64,000 nucleotides of DNA, from positions 2,807,001 through 2,871,000 of the forward strand of contig NZ_CP036498.1 of assembly GCF_018279705.1 (NCBI RefSeq). Direction: 5' to 3'. Of the stretch, positions 47,812 through 57,614 are shown piece after piece. Position 1 is the stretch's first letter. Every line of letters begins with the position of its first letter. The position numbers and the translations under genes were made by a program. This DNA comes from Tardiphaga alba. GTDB taxonomy: Bacteria > Pseudomonadota > Alphaproteobacteria > Rhizobiales > Xanthobacteraceae. Below the pieces are notes generated by a model. The model saw only the letters and a program-made list of their open reading frames with translations, was not told the origin of the DNA and did not search any database.

Positions 47812-49317
47812 GTGGTAGCGCGTGCGCTTCAACGCGCCTCCAGTGTCGCAGTCATCGATATCGGTTCGAATTCCGTTCGTCTCGTCGTCTATGAATCGCT
47901 GACGCGCAGTCTCGTCACGATCTTCAACGAGAAGGCCTTGTGCGGTCTCGGCCGCGAGGTGCAGAGCACCGGCCTGCTCGCGAAGGACGCCGTCGACAAG
48001 GCACTGGTGGCGCTTCGGCGTTTCCGTGCGCTCTGCAAGATCATGAAGGTCGGTCGCGTCTACGCGATCGCGACGGCGGCAGCGCGCGATGCCAGTAATG
48101 GTCCGGACTTCATCGCCGCCGCAGAGAAGATCTGCGGTTGCGAGATCCAGATCATTTCCGGCCCGCGTGAAGCCAAGCTGTCCGCGCTGGGCGTGATCTC
48201 AGGCGTGCACAAGCCGAATGGTCTGGTCGGCGACATGGGCGGTGGTTCGCTCGAACTCGTCGATGTGCGCGGCAATGCGGTCAGACAGGGCATCACACTG
48301 CCGCTCGGTGGTCTTGCCCTGCAGGACACATCGAAGGATTCGCCGAAGCGGGCCGAGCGTATTGTCACCAAGGCATTTGCAGACGTGGAGCAGCTCAAGG
48401 CGTGCGCCGGGCGTAACTTCTACGCGGTGGGTGGCACATGGCGTGCGCTGGCGCGGCTGCACATCCTGCAGAGCGGTTATCCGCTCAAAGTCATGCACGG
48501 CTACACCATCCCGGCGGCTGATGCGCTGAGCTTTGTGCGTCGTGTACGTCGCTTCGCATCCGCCAATGTGCTTGCCGATATCGAGACAATCACCGAAGCG
48601 CGGCAACCGCTGCTGATCTACGCCGCGCTGCTGCTCGAACACATCATTCGCATCGGCAAGCCGAAAGCTATCGTGTTCTCGACCTACGGTGTCCGCGAAG
48701 GCCTGTTTTACGAGATGCTGTCTCCGGCGCAGCGTGCGCAGGATGGTCTGGTGGGCGCAGCCGAGGTCATGAACCAGCTCCATTCACGCTCGGCGCGCCA
48801 TGCGCAGGAGCTCAGTGACTGGAGCGATCACTTCGTGCGCATCGCGAAGCTTCCTGAGACCGAAGACGATCGCCGGCTCCGCCGCGTCGCCTGCCTGCTG
48901 TCGGATATCGGCTGGCGCGTGCATCCCGATCATCGCGGCGAGCAAACGCTGCATCTGATCACCAATGGCAATTTCGGCTCCATCGATCATCATGGCCGCG
49001 CCTTCCTGGCGCTGTGTGTCTATTATCGATATGCCGGTTTCAGCGCGGAGAATGAGCCGCCGGACATCGTCCGGGCTCTGGTGACGCCAGCGCAGGTGGA
49101 GCGCGCGCGTTTACTCGGGGCACTGTTCCGTGTGGCCCATCTGATCTCGGCCGCGCAGCCGGGCGTGTTGCCAGCCGCGCGTTTCACGGTGCAGGATCGC
49201 AAGATGATGCTCGTGTTCGAGCACCGTCTCGTCGATCTCGTCGCTGACCGCGTCGGCAGCCGTTTCAAGCAGCTGGCACGCCTAGTCGGCAAGTCCGGGT
49301 CGATCGTCAGACGCTAG
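47812..49317 (+). CDS. ppx: exopolyphosphatase (Ppx/GppA family)
   Basis: A 501-residue protein of the ASKHA fold that removes terminal phosphate from polyphosphate or pppGpp. Signatures: VAVIDIGSNSVRLVVYE, the P-loop GDMGGGSLELVDV, and catalytic SGPREAKLSALG. The C-terminal half is an HD-like helical domain (LRRVACLLSDIGWRVHPDHRGEQ). GTG 47812 with AAGGAT upstream is the start. Paired with ppk, it gives synthesis and breakdown of polyphosphate under one promoter. Confidence 0.94.
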   Translation: MVARALQRASSVAVIDIGSNSVRLVVYESLTRSLVTIFNEKALCGLGREVQSTGLLAKDAVDKALVALRRFRALCKIMKVGRVYAIATAAARDASNGPDFIAAAEKICGCEIQIISGPREAKLSALGVISGVHKPNGLVGDMGGGSLELVDVRGNAVRQGITLPLGGLALQDTSKDSPKRAERIVTKAFADVEQLKACAGRNFYAVGGTWRALARLHILQSGYPLKVMHGYTIPAADALSFVRRVRRFASANVLADIETITEARQPLLIYAALLLEHIIRIGKPKAIVFSTYGVREGLFYEMLSPAQRAQDGLVGAAEVMNQLHSRSARHAQELSDWSDHFVRIAKLPETEDDRRLRRVACLLSDIGWRVHPDHRGEQTLHLITNGNFGSIDHHGRAFLALCVYYRYAGFSAENEPPDIVRALVTPAQVERARLLGALFRVAHLISAAQPGVLPAARFTVQDRKMMLVFEHRLVDLVADRVGSRFKQLARLVGKSGSIVRR

Positions 49318-49330
49318 GCCTGACGGGACG

Positions 49331-50301
49331 TCAGTCGATCTTGACGCCGGCAGCCTCGACGACTGGTTTGAACCGCGCGCGTTCCTTTTCGATGAAAGCA
49401 CGGGCAGAGGCCGGCGTGGAATCGGTGATCGGATCTATTCCGATCTTGCGAAGCTGCTCGCCAAACGTCTTGTCGGTAACAACGGTCATCGTGGCAGCGT
49501 GCAACTTCGCGATGACGGGCTCGGGCGTTCCGGCAGGCGCTGCAACCAATGCCCAGAGACCGGCTTCAAATCCGCTCGTGCCGAGCGCTTCATCGACGGT
49601 CGGGATGTCGGGGGCGAGGTCCGATCGTTTGGCGGATGCGACGGCGAGGATGCGAACATTGTTGGCGCGAAACTGTTGCAGTGACGTGCCAACCGTATCG
49701 ACCACCATGCCGATCTGATTGCCGAGCAGATCGTTCATCGCCGGCGCCGATCCCTTGTACGGGACGTGACCGATATCGAGCTTTCCTGCGGTGACTTTGA
49801 ACATCTCTCCGGTCAGATGCAAAAACGTACCGGTGCCCGGTGAGCCATATTGCAGCTTTCCAGGATTGGCCTTCACGGCGGCGACCAGGTCCTTGAGCGT
49901 TGCTGGCTGCGATGGATTGACCACGATCGCCGCGGGCGCGGTGCCCACGATGGCAACGGGTGCAAAATCCTTCACGGAGTCATATTGCGCATTCTTCGAC
50001 AGCAGATTGTAGAGGGCATGAGTTGACGTCGTGCCGAAGAGCAATGTGTAACCATCGGCCGGAGCGCGCGCGACTTCCGTCGATCCGATAGCGCCCGCGG
50101 CGCCTGCCTTGTTCTCGACGACCATTTGTTGACGCAGGGCGATGGACATGCGCTCGGCATATTGCCGGCGAAAACGTCGGTCGGTCCACCCGCCGCGAAT
50201 GGCACGATCAGCTTAATTGCGCGGTTCGGATAGGAATCTTGCGCCAGACCGGGTGCAGAACTGGCCGCAAGAAAGAAGGCGGCAATCGCTAGTTTCTTCA
50301 T
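49331..50301 (-). CDS. tripartite tricarboxylate transporter-type (Bug/TctC) substrate-binding protein (frameshifted in this sequence)
   Basis: A periplasmic Bug-family binding protein. The signal peptide is MKKLAIAAFFLAASSAPGLAQ, then DSYPNRAIKLIVPFAAGGPTDVFAGNM. After the break comes RMSIALRQQMVVENKAGAAGAIGSTEVARAPADGYTLLFG and the usual remainder to the C-terminus. The frame shifts by one base near 50150-50165, where a GCC or similar codon (ATG-xCC-GAG) appears one base short; restored length 323 aa. Unlike the other five breaks, no long homopolymer is present. No TctA/TctB permease gene is nearby, as is common for Bug proteins. Last gene of the FAH / GlcG-like cluster. Confidence 0.85.
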
Positions 50302-50314
50302 GACGTCCCCCATG

Positions 50315-50346
50315 TGTTTATTCGTTATTGTGTTTATTCGGTATTG
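50315..50346. repeat. 16-bp tandem duplication between TctC-like and GlcG-like genes
   Basis: TGTTTATTCGTTATTG (50315-50330) is followed directly by TGTTTATTCGGTATTG (50331-50346), 15 of 16 identical. It fills the gap before the TctC-like gene. The end CGGTATTGTCA also occurs at 51823-51833 in the GntR control region. Confidence 0.6.
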
Positions 50347-50838
50347 TCAGAGACCCGCATCGCGCCAGTTGTCCGCGGGCTGTTCAGGATGCGGTTTCAG
50401 ATTGCTTCGTTGAATGGCGGTGACGGCCGCATATTCATCCTTGTCGGATGCATCGCCGCTGATCCCGATCGCGCCGATCACGTCATTCTGGTCGTCGAGC
50501 ACGAGAACGCCTCCGGGCACGGGAATAAATCGGCCGTCAGATGCTGCCGCAAGGGCGCTCTGAAAGGCCGGACGCTCCCGCAGACGGTCCCGGATCGTAC
50601 GGCTGGAGATACCCATCCCAAGCGCACCCCACGCTTTGCCGATCGCGATATCGCCGCGCAAGATTCCCGAGCCGTCCTCTCGCTTGAGGACGACAAGAAC
50701 GCCGCCGGCATCCAGCACGGCCACGGTCAACGGCAGCAATCCCGCTTCATGGCCGACGGCGAGTGCCTCATTCGCCAGCTTTTCAGCGGTCGCCAAGGGC
50801 ATCGACACCTTCAAGCGGTGTACATAGTAGTCGCTCAC
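50347..50838 (-). CDS. GlcG/HbpS family (DUF336) protein
   Basis: A 163-residue GlcG/HbpS-type protein: LKVSMPLATAEKLANEALAVGHEAGLLPLTVAVLDAGGVLVVLKREDG, then the long alpha-beta pattern with AFQSALAAASDGRFIPVPGGVLVLDDQNDVIGAIGISGD. Relatives bind heme or occur in catabolic operons with unclear role. GTG 50838 with GGGGGA 7 bp upstream is the start. It lies between the FAH-type hydrolase and the binding-protein gene. Confidence 0.85.
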   Translation of the reverse strand: MSDYYVHRLKVSMPLATAEKLANEALAVGHEAGLLPLTVAVLDAGGVLVVLKREDGSGILRGDIAIGKAWGALGMGISSRTIRDRLRERPAFQSALAAASDGRFIPVPGGVLVLDDQNDVIGAIGISGDASDKDEYAAVTAIQRSNLKPHPEQPADNWRDAGL

Positions 50839-50868
50839 GCGGTGATCCCCCGATTTGCGGACGTCAGC

Positions 50869-51794
50869 CTAGTGGCCGACGCGATTTTCCAACGTTCCAA
50901 CCTGTTCGATCTCGCAGGTGACGACGTCGCCACCCTGAAGCGGGCGAGGGGCGTCATGGCATAGCCCACGCCAGATGGCGTTCCGGTCGCGATCACGTCG
51001 CCGGGCTCCAGCGTCAGGCCGAGCGAGAGTTCGCTGATGATGCGCGCGATCGGAAAAATCATGTGTTTGGTGTTCGAGCTTTGCCGAACTTCGCCGTTCA
51101 CCTTCAAAGAGAGATCGAGCGCCTGCGGATCCTGAACGTCGCTGCGTTCAACCACCCACGGTCCCATCGGGCAGGTCCCGTCGAGACCCTTGCCCTTGAA
51201 CCATTGATCATGCCGGCGCTGAACGTCGCGGCCGGTCACGTCGTTGATGATGGTGAAGCCGAAGATGTGGTCGAGCGCCGTTTCGATCGGGATGTTGACG
51301 CCGCCGCGGCCGATCACGATGGCGAGTTCGACTTCATAGTCGAGCATCGCGGTGACATTGGCGTGCAGGGGGATGGTTGCGCCTGCGCCGATCACCGCCG
51401 TCCGCGGCTTGGTGAAGAATTGCGGATATTCGGGAAGCTTCACTTCGGTGCCGCGAGCTCTGTAACCCTCGTTCACATGCTCGATGTAATTCCGTCCGAC
51501 GCAGAAGACGTTCTTGCGCGGTGTAGGAATTGGCGCCTGCAGTTTGACATCCGACAGTTTGCCGATGGCGCCTTGCAATTGACCGGCCTCGGCCTGGGCC
51601 ACGAGTTGTCTTGTCGCCTGAAGGCCCGCATCGCCGGCTTCGATCAGTGCAATCAAGTCCTTGAAGATTTCCGGCGTGGTCGAAGTTGCGTCTGTTGCGA
51701 GGGATTGTGCGTGGGCCAGATCCACAAACCTGCCATCGCCGATCACGACACCCAGGCGACTGTTGCCACCCACCAGCACGGAAACAAACTTCAT
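50869..51794 (-). CDS. fumarylacetoacetate hydrolase family protein (frameshifted in this sequence)
   Basis: A FAH-type hydrolase/hydratase/decarboxylase of ring-cleavage or keto-acid pathways. The metal site shows in MLDYEVELAIVIGRGG (Glu residues), GFTIINDVTGRDVQRRHDQWFKGKGLDG and IATGTPSGVGYAM. At the run of four G (four C on the coding strand) 50948-50951, one missing base changes the last 20 residues. Adding one base restores MTPPRPLQGGDVVTCEIEQVGTLENRVGH and a stop at 50869-50871 (308 aa). As written, the frame runs on to 50835 and overlaps the next gene. Head gene of the GntR-linked cluster; substrate unknown. Confidence 0.88.
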
Positions 51795-51812
51795 GATCCC
51801 TCCAAAAAATGT

Positions 51813-51850
51813 ATTTTCAAGACGGTATTGTCAAATAAATCGATTTTCAA
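51813..51850. promoter_or_regulatory. candidate GntR operator region
   Basis: ATTTTCAA occurs at 51813-51820 and 51843-51850, exactly 30 bp apart (three helical turns), with the related ATTGTCAA at 51827-51834 and the palindrome AATCGATT at 51838-51845. The region lies between the divergent FAH and GntR genes and is AT-rich. Likely bound by the adjacent GntR regulator; inference. Confidence 0.4.
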
Positions 51851-51914
51851 TCTATTTCGGCGGGAAGGTGTGTTATTTCAATGAGCGGTTTTGCTGATGA
51901 TTTGAGGGGACGAA

Positions 51915-52607
51915 ATGGCTGCGAATGACCAGGAAGGAGCTGGCACACTGGCGACGCTGGCCTATACGCAGCTCCGTCAGGATCTCATTTATGGAACGTT
52001 CGATCGCGGTTCGAAGCTGCGGATACGATCGCTTTGCGAGCGATATGGCATCGGATTGAATCCGCTCCGCGAGGCGTTGAACCGGTTGTCGAGCGAGGGT
52101 CTCGTGGTCCAGTCGGACCAGCGCGGCTTCCAGGTGGCCGAGCTCAGTGGTTCTGATCTCGACGAACTGACGAAAGCCCGCTGTTGGCTTGACGGGCAGG
52201 CGCTACGGGAGTCGATCGAAAAGGGAGGCGCCGATTGGGAAGAGCGGGTGTTGCTGGCCTATCATCGCCTGTCCCGTATTCCGCGATATCTCGAGGGACA
52301 GTCGGCGACCCGAAATGCCGAATGGGAGCACGCGCACAAGGAATTTCACGCCAGCCTGCTGTCGGCATGCGGCACGAAATGGATCGAGGGCTTTTGCGAT
52401 CAGATGTTCGACGCCGCCGAGCGCTATCGGCATGCCGCGCGCATCGCCAGTTCGACCAATCGCGGGGATCTGGACGAACATCGCGCGATCATGGAAGCGG
52501 CGGTGGCGCGTCAGGCTGACACGGCCGTCGCATTGCTGCAGCAGCACTTCCAGACGACGTCCGACCTTGTTCGAAAAGTCTTTAACAGCAGCGAGCGAGC
52601 GGACTAG
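51915..52607 (+). CDS. GntR family (FadR/FCD-type) transcriptional regulator
   Basis: A 230-residue regulator with an N-terminal winged helix (about 14-80: [48 protein letters not shown]) and an all-helical FCD ligand domain (about 95-220, with metal-type histidines in HKEFHASLL and [11 protein letters not shown]). It is divergent from the FAH / GlcG-like / TctC-like genes and probably represses them. Its stop shares the tetramer CTAG (52604-52607) with the convergent rnd gene. Confidence 0.9.
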   Translation: MAANDQEGAGTLATLAYTQLRQDLIYGTFDRGSKLRIRSLCERYGIGLNPLREALNRLSSEGLVVQSDQRGFQVAELSGSDLDELTKARCWLDGQALRESIEKGGADWEERVLLAYHRLSRIPRYLEGQSATRNAEWEHAHKEFHASLLSACGTKWIEGFCDQMFDAAERYRHAARIASSTNRGDLDEHRAIMEAAVARQADTAVALLQQHFQTTSDLVRKVFNSSERAD

Positions 52608-53752
52608 CTCCGCTCGACGCGGATGACGCGGCCTTTTTCCATCGCCAGAGCAAGACGACCATGCTTCAGCGCGAGCGCGTCCTTGCCGAACAGCTCATGC
52701 CGCCAGCCCTGTAGCGCGCCGACATCGGCATTGTCGTTGATGGCGATCTGTTCGAGATCGTCCACGGTGGCGATCACCTTACTGGCGACGGCGTGACGCT
52801 CGGAGGTCATGCGCAGCAGAACTTTCAATAGCTCGACTGTGGCTGCGCCATTTCCATTGCCGCGCGGCTTTTCCAGCTTCGGCAGAGTGTTGGGATCGCG
52901 ATCGATGCCGCGCCGGATGGCGGCAAGGATATCGCTGCCCCACTTCGAACGTTCAAAGCCTTTCGGCAGCGAGCGCAGGTTTGCGAGCTTCTCCAGCGAG
53001 GTCGGCGCGTGGGTGGCGATATCGCCGACAGCATCGTCCTTGAGGACGCGCGACCGCGGCACATCGCGGCTCTGCGCTTCCTGCTCGCGCCAGGCGGCCA
53101 CTTCCATCAGCACCGCCAGCTCCTTCGGCTTGCGGACGCGGGTCTTGAGACGCTCCCAGGCGCGCTCGGGATGGAAGTCATAGGTCTTCGGCGAGGTGAG
53201 GATCTTCATCTCCTCGCTCACCCAGTCGCTGCGATTGCGCTTCTTCAGATCCGCATCGAGCTTGGCGAACACATCGCGCAGATGGGTCACGTCCGAGACG
53301 GCGTAGTGCAACTGCTCTTCGGTCAGCGGACGGCGCGACCAGTCGGTGAAGCGATGTGTCTTGTCCGGGCGATGGCCGGTGACGCGCTCGACGAGCTGGT
53401 CATAGGCGATGCTGTCGCCATAGCCGAGGACCATGGCCGCGACCTGTGTATCGAAGATCGGATGCGGCACCACGCCATTGCGGTGGACCATGATCTCGAT
53501 GTCCTGCCGCGCGGCATGGAAGACCTTCAGCACGGCTTCGTTGTTCATCAGCGCGAAGAACGGCGCGAGATCGATGCCTTCGGCGAGGGTGTCAACGACC
53601 ACGGCATCATCCGCGCTGGCCATCTGCACGACGCAGAGCAGGGGATAGTAGGTGGTCTCGCGGAGGAATTCCGTATCGACGGTGATGACCGGATGCTGGG
53701 CGAGGCGCTCACAGGCGGCGGCGAGTTGGTCGGTGGTGGTGATCAGTTCCAT
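52604..53752 (-). CDS. rnd: ribonuclease D
   Basis: RNase D is a 3'-5' exoribonuclease that trims tRNA and other small RNAs. The 382-residue protein shows the DEDD residues in [15 protein letters not shown] (Asp26, Glu28), [11 protein letters not shown], and [11 protein letters not shown]-terminal HRDC domain follows ([37 protein letters not shown]). Full length. In related genomes it normally sits near ppx and aspS. Confidence 0.96.
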   Translation of the reverse strand: MELITTTDQLAAACERLAQHPVITVDTEFLRETTYYPLLCVVQMASADDAVVVDTLAEGIDLAPFFALMNNEAVLKVFHAARQDIEIMVHRNGVVPHPIFDTQVAAMVLGYGDSIAYDQLVERVTGHRPDKTHRFTDWSRRPLTEEQLHYAVSDVTHLRDVFAKLDADLKKRNRSDWVSEEMKILTSPKTYDFHPERAWERLKTRVRKPKELAVLMEVAAWREQEAQSRDVPRSRVLKDDAVGDIATHAPTSLEKLANLRSLPKGFERSKWGSDILAAIRRGIDRDPNTLPKLEKPRGNGNGAATVELLKVLLRMTSERHAVASKVIATVDDLEQIAINDNADVGALQGWRHELFGKDALALKHGRLALAMEKGRVIRVERS

Positions 53753-53853
53753 GGATGGTCCATAACGCTTTTATAAAAGGCGTTCGGCCCAAAACGCTGG
53801 TGAGTCAAGGGAATCCCGCAGATTTGAGGTCTGCGAGAGTAAAAAACGGGTAA

Positions 53854-55329
53854 TCAGGTGCCGCAGAATGTGCGTAACACGCGCTCGTCCATCGCTGGTG
53901 GATCGGCATATTCTGCCATCAGCGGTTGATCTTCATAGGGTTTTGCCAGCACCGCGACGAGTTTCTCGAACGGCGCGAAGTCGTCGGCCAGAGCCGCCTG
54001 GATCGCCGCTTCGATACGGTGATTGCGGGGGATGAATGCCGGATTGACGGCGTTCATGGCCTTCTCTCGCGCCGCACCATCCTCGGACTCATGGCCGAGT
54101 CGCTGCCGCCACTTGGCTGCCCATTCGTCAAAGGCGGCGGGATTGGTGAACTGGCCGCGAACATCGGCGTCCTTCGCCGGGTCAGCAGCCGCGGCGCCGA
54201 GATGGCGGAAGGTGTTGGTGAAATCAGCCTGATTGGCTGTCATCGCGACCAGCAGGTCCTGCACGAGCGTCTCGTCATCGGGCTGTGTCGTGAACAGACC
54301 GATCTTCTTGCGCAGACCACCCTGATAAGCGTCGTTGAAGATGTCGGTGAACGCGCCGAGCGCATTCTGCGCGATGTCGATGGCGGTCTTCTCGTCGCTG
54401 TCGATCAATGGCAGCAGCGTCTCGGCAAAGCGCGTCAGATTCCACAGCGCGATGCGTGGCTGGTTGGCATAGGCATAGCGGCCCATTTCGTCGATGGAGC
54501 TGTAAACCGTCGCCGGATTGTACTCATCCATGAAGGCGCAGGGGCCGTAGTCGATGGTCTCGCCAGCGATGGAGCAGTTGTCGGTGTTCATCACGCCGTG
54601 GATGAAGCCCACATGCAGCCAGCGCGCGACAAGCTCCGCCTGCCGTCTGATCACGGCATCGAGCAGGGCGCGATAGGGATGCTCGGCCTTTGCGATGTCC
54701 GGATAGTGCCGCTTGATGACGTGATCGGCGAGATGCCTGAGCGCGTCGATATCCTGTCGCGCGGCAAAGAACTGGAAGGTGCCGACACGAATATGGCTCG
54801 ACGCCACGCGCGTCAGCACGGCGCCGGGCAGCATCGTCTCGCGCTGGACTTTCTCGCCGGTGATGACTGCCGCGAGCGAACGCGTGGTCGGAATGCCGAG
54901 CGCAAACATTGCTTCACTGACGATGTATTCGCGCAGCACCGGGCCAAGCGCTGCACGGCCGTCGCCGCGGCGCGAGAATGGTGTTGGCCCCGAACCTTTG
55001 AGCTGGATGTCGCGGCGGGCGCCGTCGCTGTCGATGACTTCGCCGAGCAGGATCGCGCGGCCGTCGCCGAGCTGGGCGACGAAGTTACCGAACTGGTGTC
55101 CGGCATAGGCCATGGCAATGGGATCGGCGCCATCGGGCACGCGCTTGCCGGCAAGGACATCCACGCCCTCGTTGCTGGCGAGCCATTCCGGATCGAGCTT
55201 GAGCTGTTTGGCGAGCGCCGTGTTCAGCTTGATGAGCCGCGGCGCGTTCACCGGCGTCGGTGCGACGCGGGCGAAGAAATTGGCGGGCAGGGCCGCGTAG
55301 CTGTTATCGAAGGGGAAGTGAACTGTCAT
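53854..55329 (-). CDS. selO: protein adenylyltransferase SelO (YdiU/UPF0061)
   Basis: SelO is a pseudokinase-fold enzyme that AMPylates protein Ser/Thr/Tyr. The 491-residue protein contains [65 protein letters not shown], and [28 protein letters not shown] (metal-binding Asn/Asp). It ends TFCGT, where the family carries a conserved C-terminal cysteine. Involved in redox stress in other bacteria. Not obviously in an operon. Confidence 0.95.
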   Translation of the reverse strand: MTVHFPFDNSYAALPANFFARVAPTPVNAPRLIKLNTALAKQLKLDPEWLASNEGVDVLAGKRVPDGADPIAMAYAGHQFGNFVAQLGDGRAILLGEVIDSDGARRDIQLKGSGPTPFSRRGDGRAALGPVLREYIVSEAMFALGIPTTRSLAAVITGEKVQRETMLPGAVLTRVASSHIRVGTFQFFAARQDIDALRHLADHVIKRHYPDIAKAEHPYRALLDAVIRRQAELVARWLHVGFIHGVMNTDNCSIAGETIDYGPCAFMDEYNPATVYSSIDEMGRYAYANQPRIALWNLTRFAETLLPLIDSDEKTAIDIAQNALGAFTDIFNDAYQGGLRKKIGLFTTQPDDETLVQDLLVAMTANQADFTNTFRHLGAAAADPAKDADVRGQFTNPAAFDEWAAKWRQRLGHESEDGAAREKAMNAVNPAFIPRNHRIEAAIQAALADDFAPFEKLVAVLAKPYEDQPLMAEYADPPAMDERVLRTFCGT

Positions 55330-55380
55330 GGCCTTAAGATAGGCCAGCGTGAGGGTTTGGCAACTACACCCATTCTCAGT

Positions 55381-55503
55381 GTCATCACCCGCGAAAGCGG
55401 GTGATCCAGTATGCGGCGTAGTTCCAGTGTATTCTTTGTCGTTTGAGATTACTGGGTCACCCGCTCCACGCGCGCAATTGCGCGCCTGGGCGGGTGACGA
55501 CAG
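55381..55503. repeat. two-hairpin intergenic repeat (GTCATCACCCGCGAAAGCGGGTG type)
   Basis: The left hairpin is CACCCGCGAAAGCGGGTG (55386-55403). The right part GGTCACCCGCTCCACGCGCG with CGCGCCTGGGCGGGTGACGAC (to 55502) forms a larger hairpin around CGCGCAATTGCGCG. GATCCAGTA in the left half mirrors TACTGGGTC in the right. Same architecture as 35712-35809 but different arm sequence. Separates two minus-strand genes. Confidence 0.75.
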
Positions 55504-55510
55504 TTGAGTG

Positions 55511-57189
55511 TCAAGCAGCCCGAACCGTATCGAGGAACTTATCGACTTCGCCCTTCAGGCGGTTGCTTTCCAGCGAGAGCGACTGTGCAGCAGCGAGCAC
55601 CTGGGTCGAGGCGGAGCCGGTTTCCGCGGCGCCGCGATTGACCTCGGTGACCTCGTTGGCGACCTGGCCGGAGAGCTGGGCGGACTGCTGGACATTGCGC
55701 GCGATTTCCTGAGTCGCCGCGCCCTGTTCCTCGACCGCGGCTGCGATCGCCGAGGACACTTCCGAAATCAGCGTGATGGTCGCGCCGATTTCCTTGATGG
55801 TTTCAACGGTCTCGGAGCTCGCGGCCTGCATGCCGGCGATCTGGGTCGAGATTTCGTCGGTGGCCTTGGCGGTCTGCGAGGCGAGGGCCTTCACTTCGGC
55901 GGCGACCACCGCAAAACCACGGCCAGCTTCACCGGCGCGGGCGGCTTCGATGGTGGCGTTGAGCGCGAGCAGGTTGGTCTGCTCTGCCACAGCGGTGATC
56001 AACTTGACGACATCGTCGATGCGGGCGGTGGCCTGGCTCAGCCTTGCGATGCTGGCATTGGTCTTCTCGGCCTGTTGAACCGCCGTCGCAGCGATGCGGT
56101 TCGACTCGGTCACCTGGCGACCGATCTCGTTGACCGACGAGGTGATCTCCTCTGTCGCGGCAGCAACCGACTGAACATTCTGCGACACTTCGGTCGAGGC
56201 GGATGCCGCCGACCCCGACAGGGTCATCGTCACATCCGACGTGCGGGTCAACGTCGTGGCCGAGGCTTCAAGTTCGGTCGAGGCCGACGACAGCGAGTTC
56301 ACCAACTCGCCGATCATGGCTTCGAAATTGCGGGTCGCAGAATTGATGGTCTCGGCACGTGCAGCCTTCACCTTGGCTTCGGCGCCTGCAGCTTCGTCGG
56401 AGGCGCGCTTGGCGATCAACGCATTCTTGAAGATCTGCAACGCGCTGGCGATACGGCCGATTTCCGTGGTCTCGCCCTGATGCGGAATGCCGACATCGAG
56501 CTCGCCGTCGGTGAGTTTGCCCATCGGATTGAGGATCGACGAGATGCCGCCGGAGATGTCGCGAACGAGGTAGACGGCAGCGCCGATGCCGGCAACGACC
56601 GCGGCGGCGAGGATCGCGATCATCATCCAGATCGAGTTCGCGTAAGTGGCGTCGGCATGCGCGCCGGCTTCGCCCGCGCCCTTGTCATTCATCTCGGTCA
56701 GTTTGGCGAGAGTGCCGTCCATGGCGCGGCCGGTCGGCACGACCTTCTTGGCATTGATGTCCTTGGCGGCGTTCATGTCGCCCTTAGTCGCGAGGGCCTG
56801 AACGTCGGCTGCGGCGGTGATGAACTCGTTCCATTCCTTGGTGAGCTTGTCGGCGAGTTCGCGTTCGGCCGGCGAAGAGACGAGGGGGCGTAGGCTTTGG
56901 CGGCCTTGTCGAAGTCGGCCTTGCGGGCGGCGAGGTTCTTGTCCACGTCGGGGCGGTCCGCATCGGTCACGATCAGGTGGTCGCGCAGAACGGCGCGGAA
57001 GCGGGCCGACTGCACGCGCATCTCGCCGATCCAGCGGACGCTGGGCAGCCAGGAGTCCTTGATGTCGTGGGTCGCTGCATTCATGGCGCGCATCTGGAAC
57101 ACCGCTAGACCGCCAATGGCGGCAATCGCGACAAACAGAAAGGCGACGATGACAAAGAGCTTGGTGCTGATGGAGTATCGGGCGAGCAC
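55511..57189 (-). CDS. methyl-accepting chemotaxis protein (frameshifted in this sequence)
   Basis: A chemoreceptor of 559 residues when restored. Membrane segment about 9-30 ([21 protein letters not shown]), a periplasmic four-helix-bundle sensor, a second segment ([22 protein letters not shown]), HAMP, then the signalling domain with [36 protein letters not shown]. The frame breaks at the G run 56884-56888 (C on the coding strand); one more base turns [10 protein letters not shown] into [19 protein letters not shown] and rejoins MNAAKD. Start GTG 57189 with GAGGAA upstream makes restored length exactly divisible by three. Ligand unknown. Confidence 0.9.
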
Positions 57190-57614
57190 GGACGTATTCC
57201 TCGGTTTGAGCTGCCGTTGTCCAGATGGGTCCGGATGGGCAGCGGGCAATGAATGCAGCAAGTTCCAGCTGAAGAGCCTGCCTTCAAAATGGGCAGGTTT
57301 CATATGGATGACACTGAGGAGTTCCCGTTGATGTTCGGTAAATTTTTATGCAATTGGCTCTAAGTCTTTGTCTTTGTCGCAGTTTTTCTCATCTCCAGAT
57401 GATTTATGTCACCTTGGCGCAGCCTAAGAGTGTGTTCGCTTGGCGGACGTCTCAGAGCTGCATGATGGCGTTCTGCCCGAATTCGGTCAGGCCGTTCGCG
57501 AGGGTTGACGTTCCGGCGGATTGGTTGCCGCGCTTGATCCGGTCGGGTAAACCCTGCGCTTCGCGCCCTTGGGGCGACGTCGATTCTGACCTCTGAAGCA
57601 CTTCCAGGATAATC
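57190..57614. other. divergent intergenic region chemoreceptor / aspS, no gene seen
   Basis: These 425 bp separate the chemoreceptor (minus) from aspS (plus). Short frames exist in several directions but none has a clear start site, conserved motif or sustained codon bias. The tract 57340-57420 is AT-richer and may contain promoters. A short hairpin CGCCCTTGGGGCG (57565-57577) lies about 40 bp before the aspS ATG. AGGA before ATG 57615 is the ribosome site. Confidence 0.45.
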
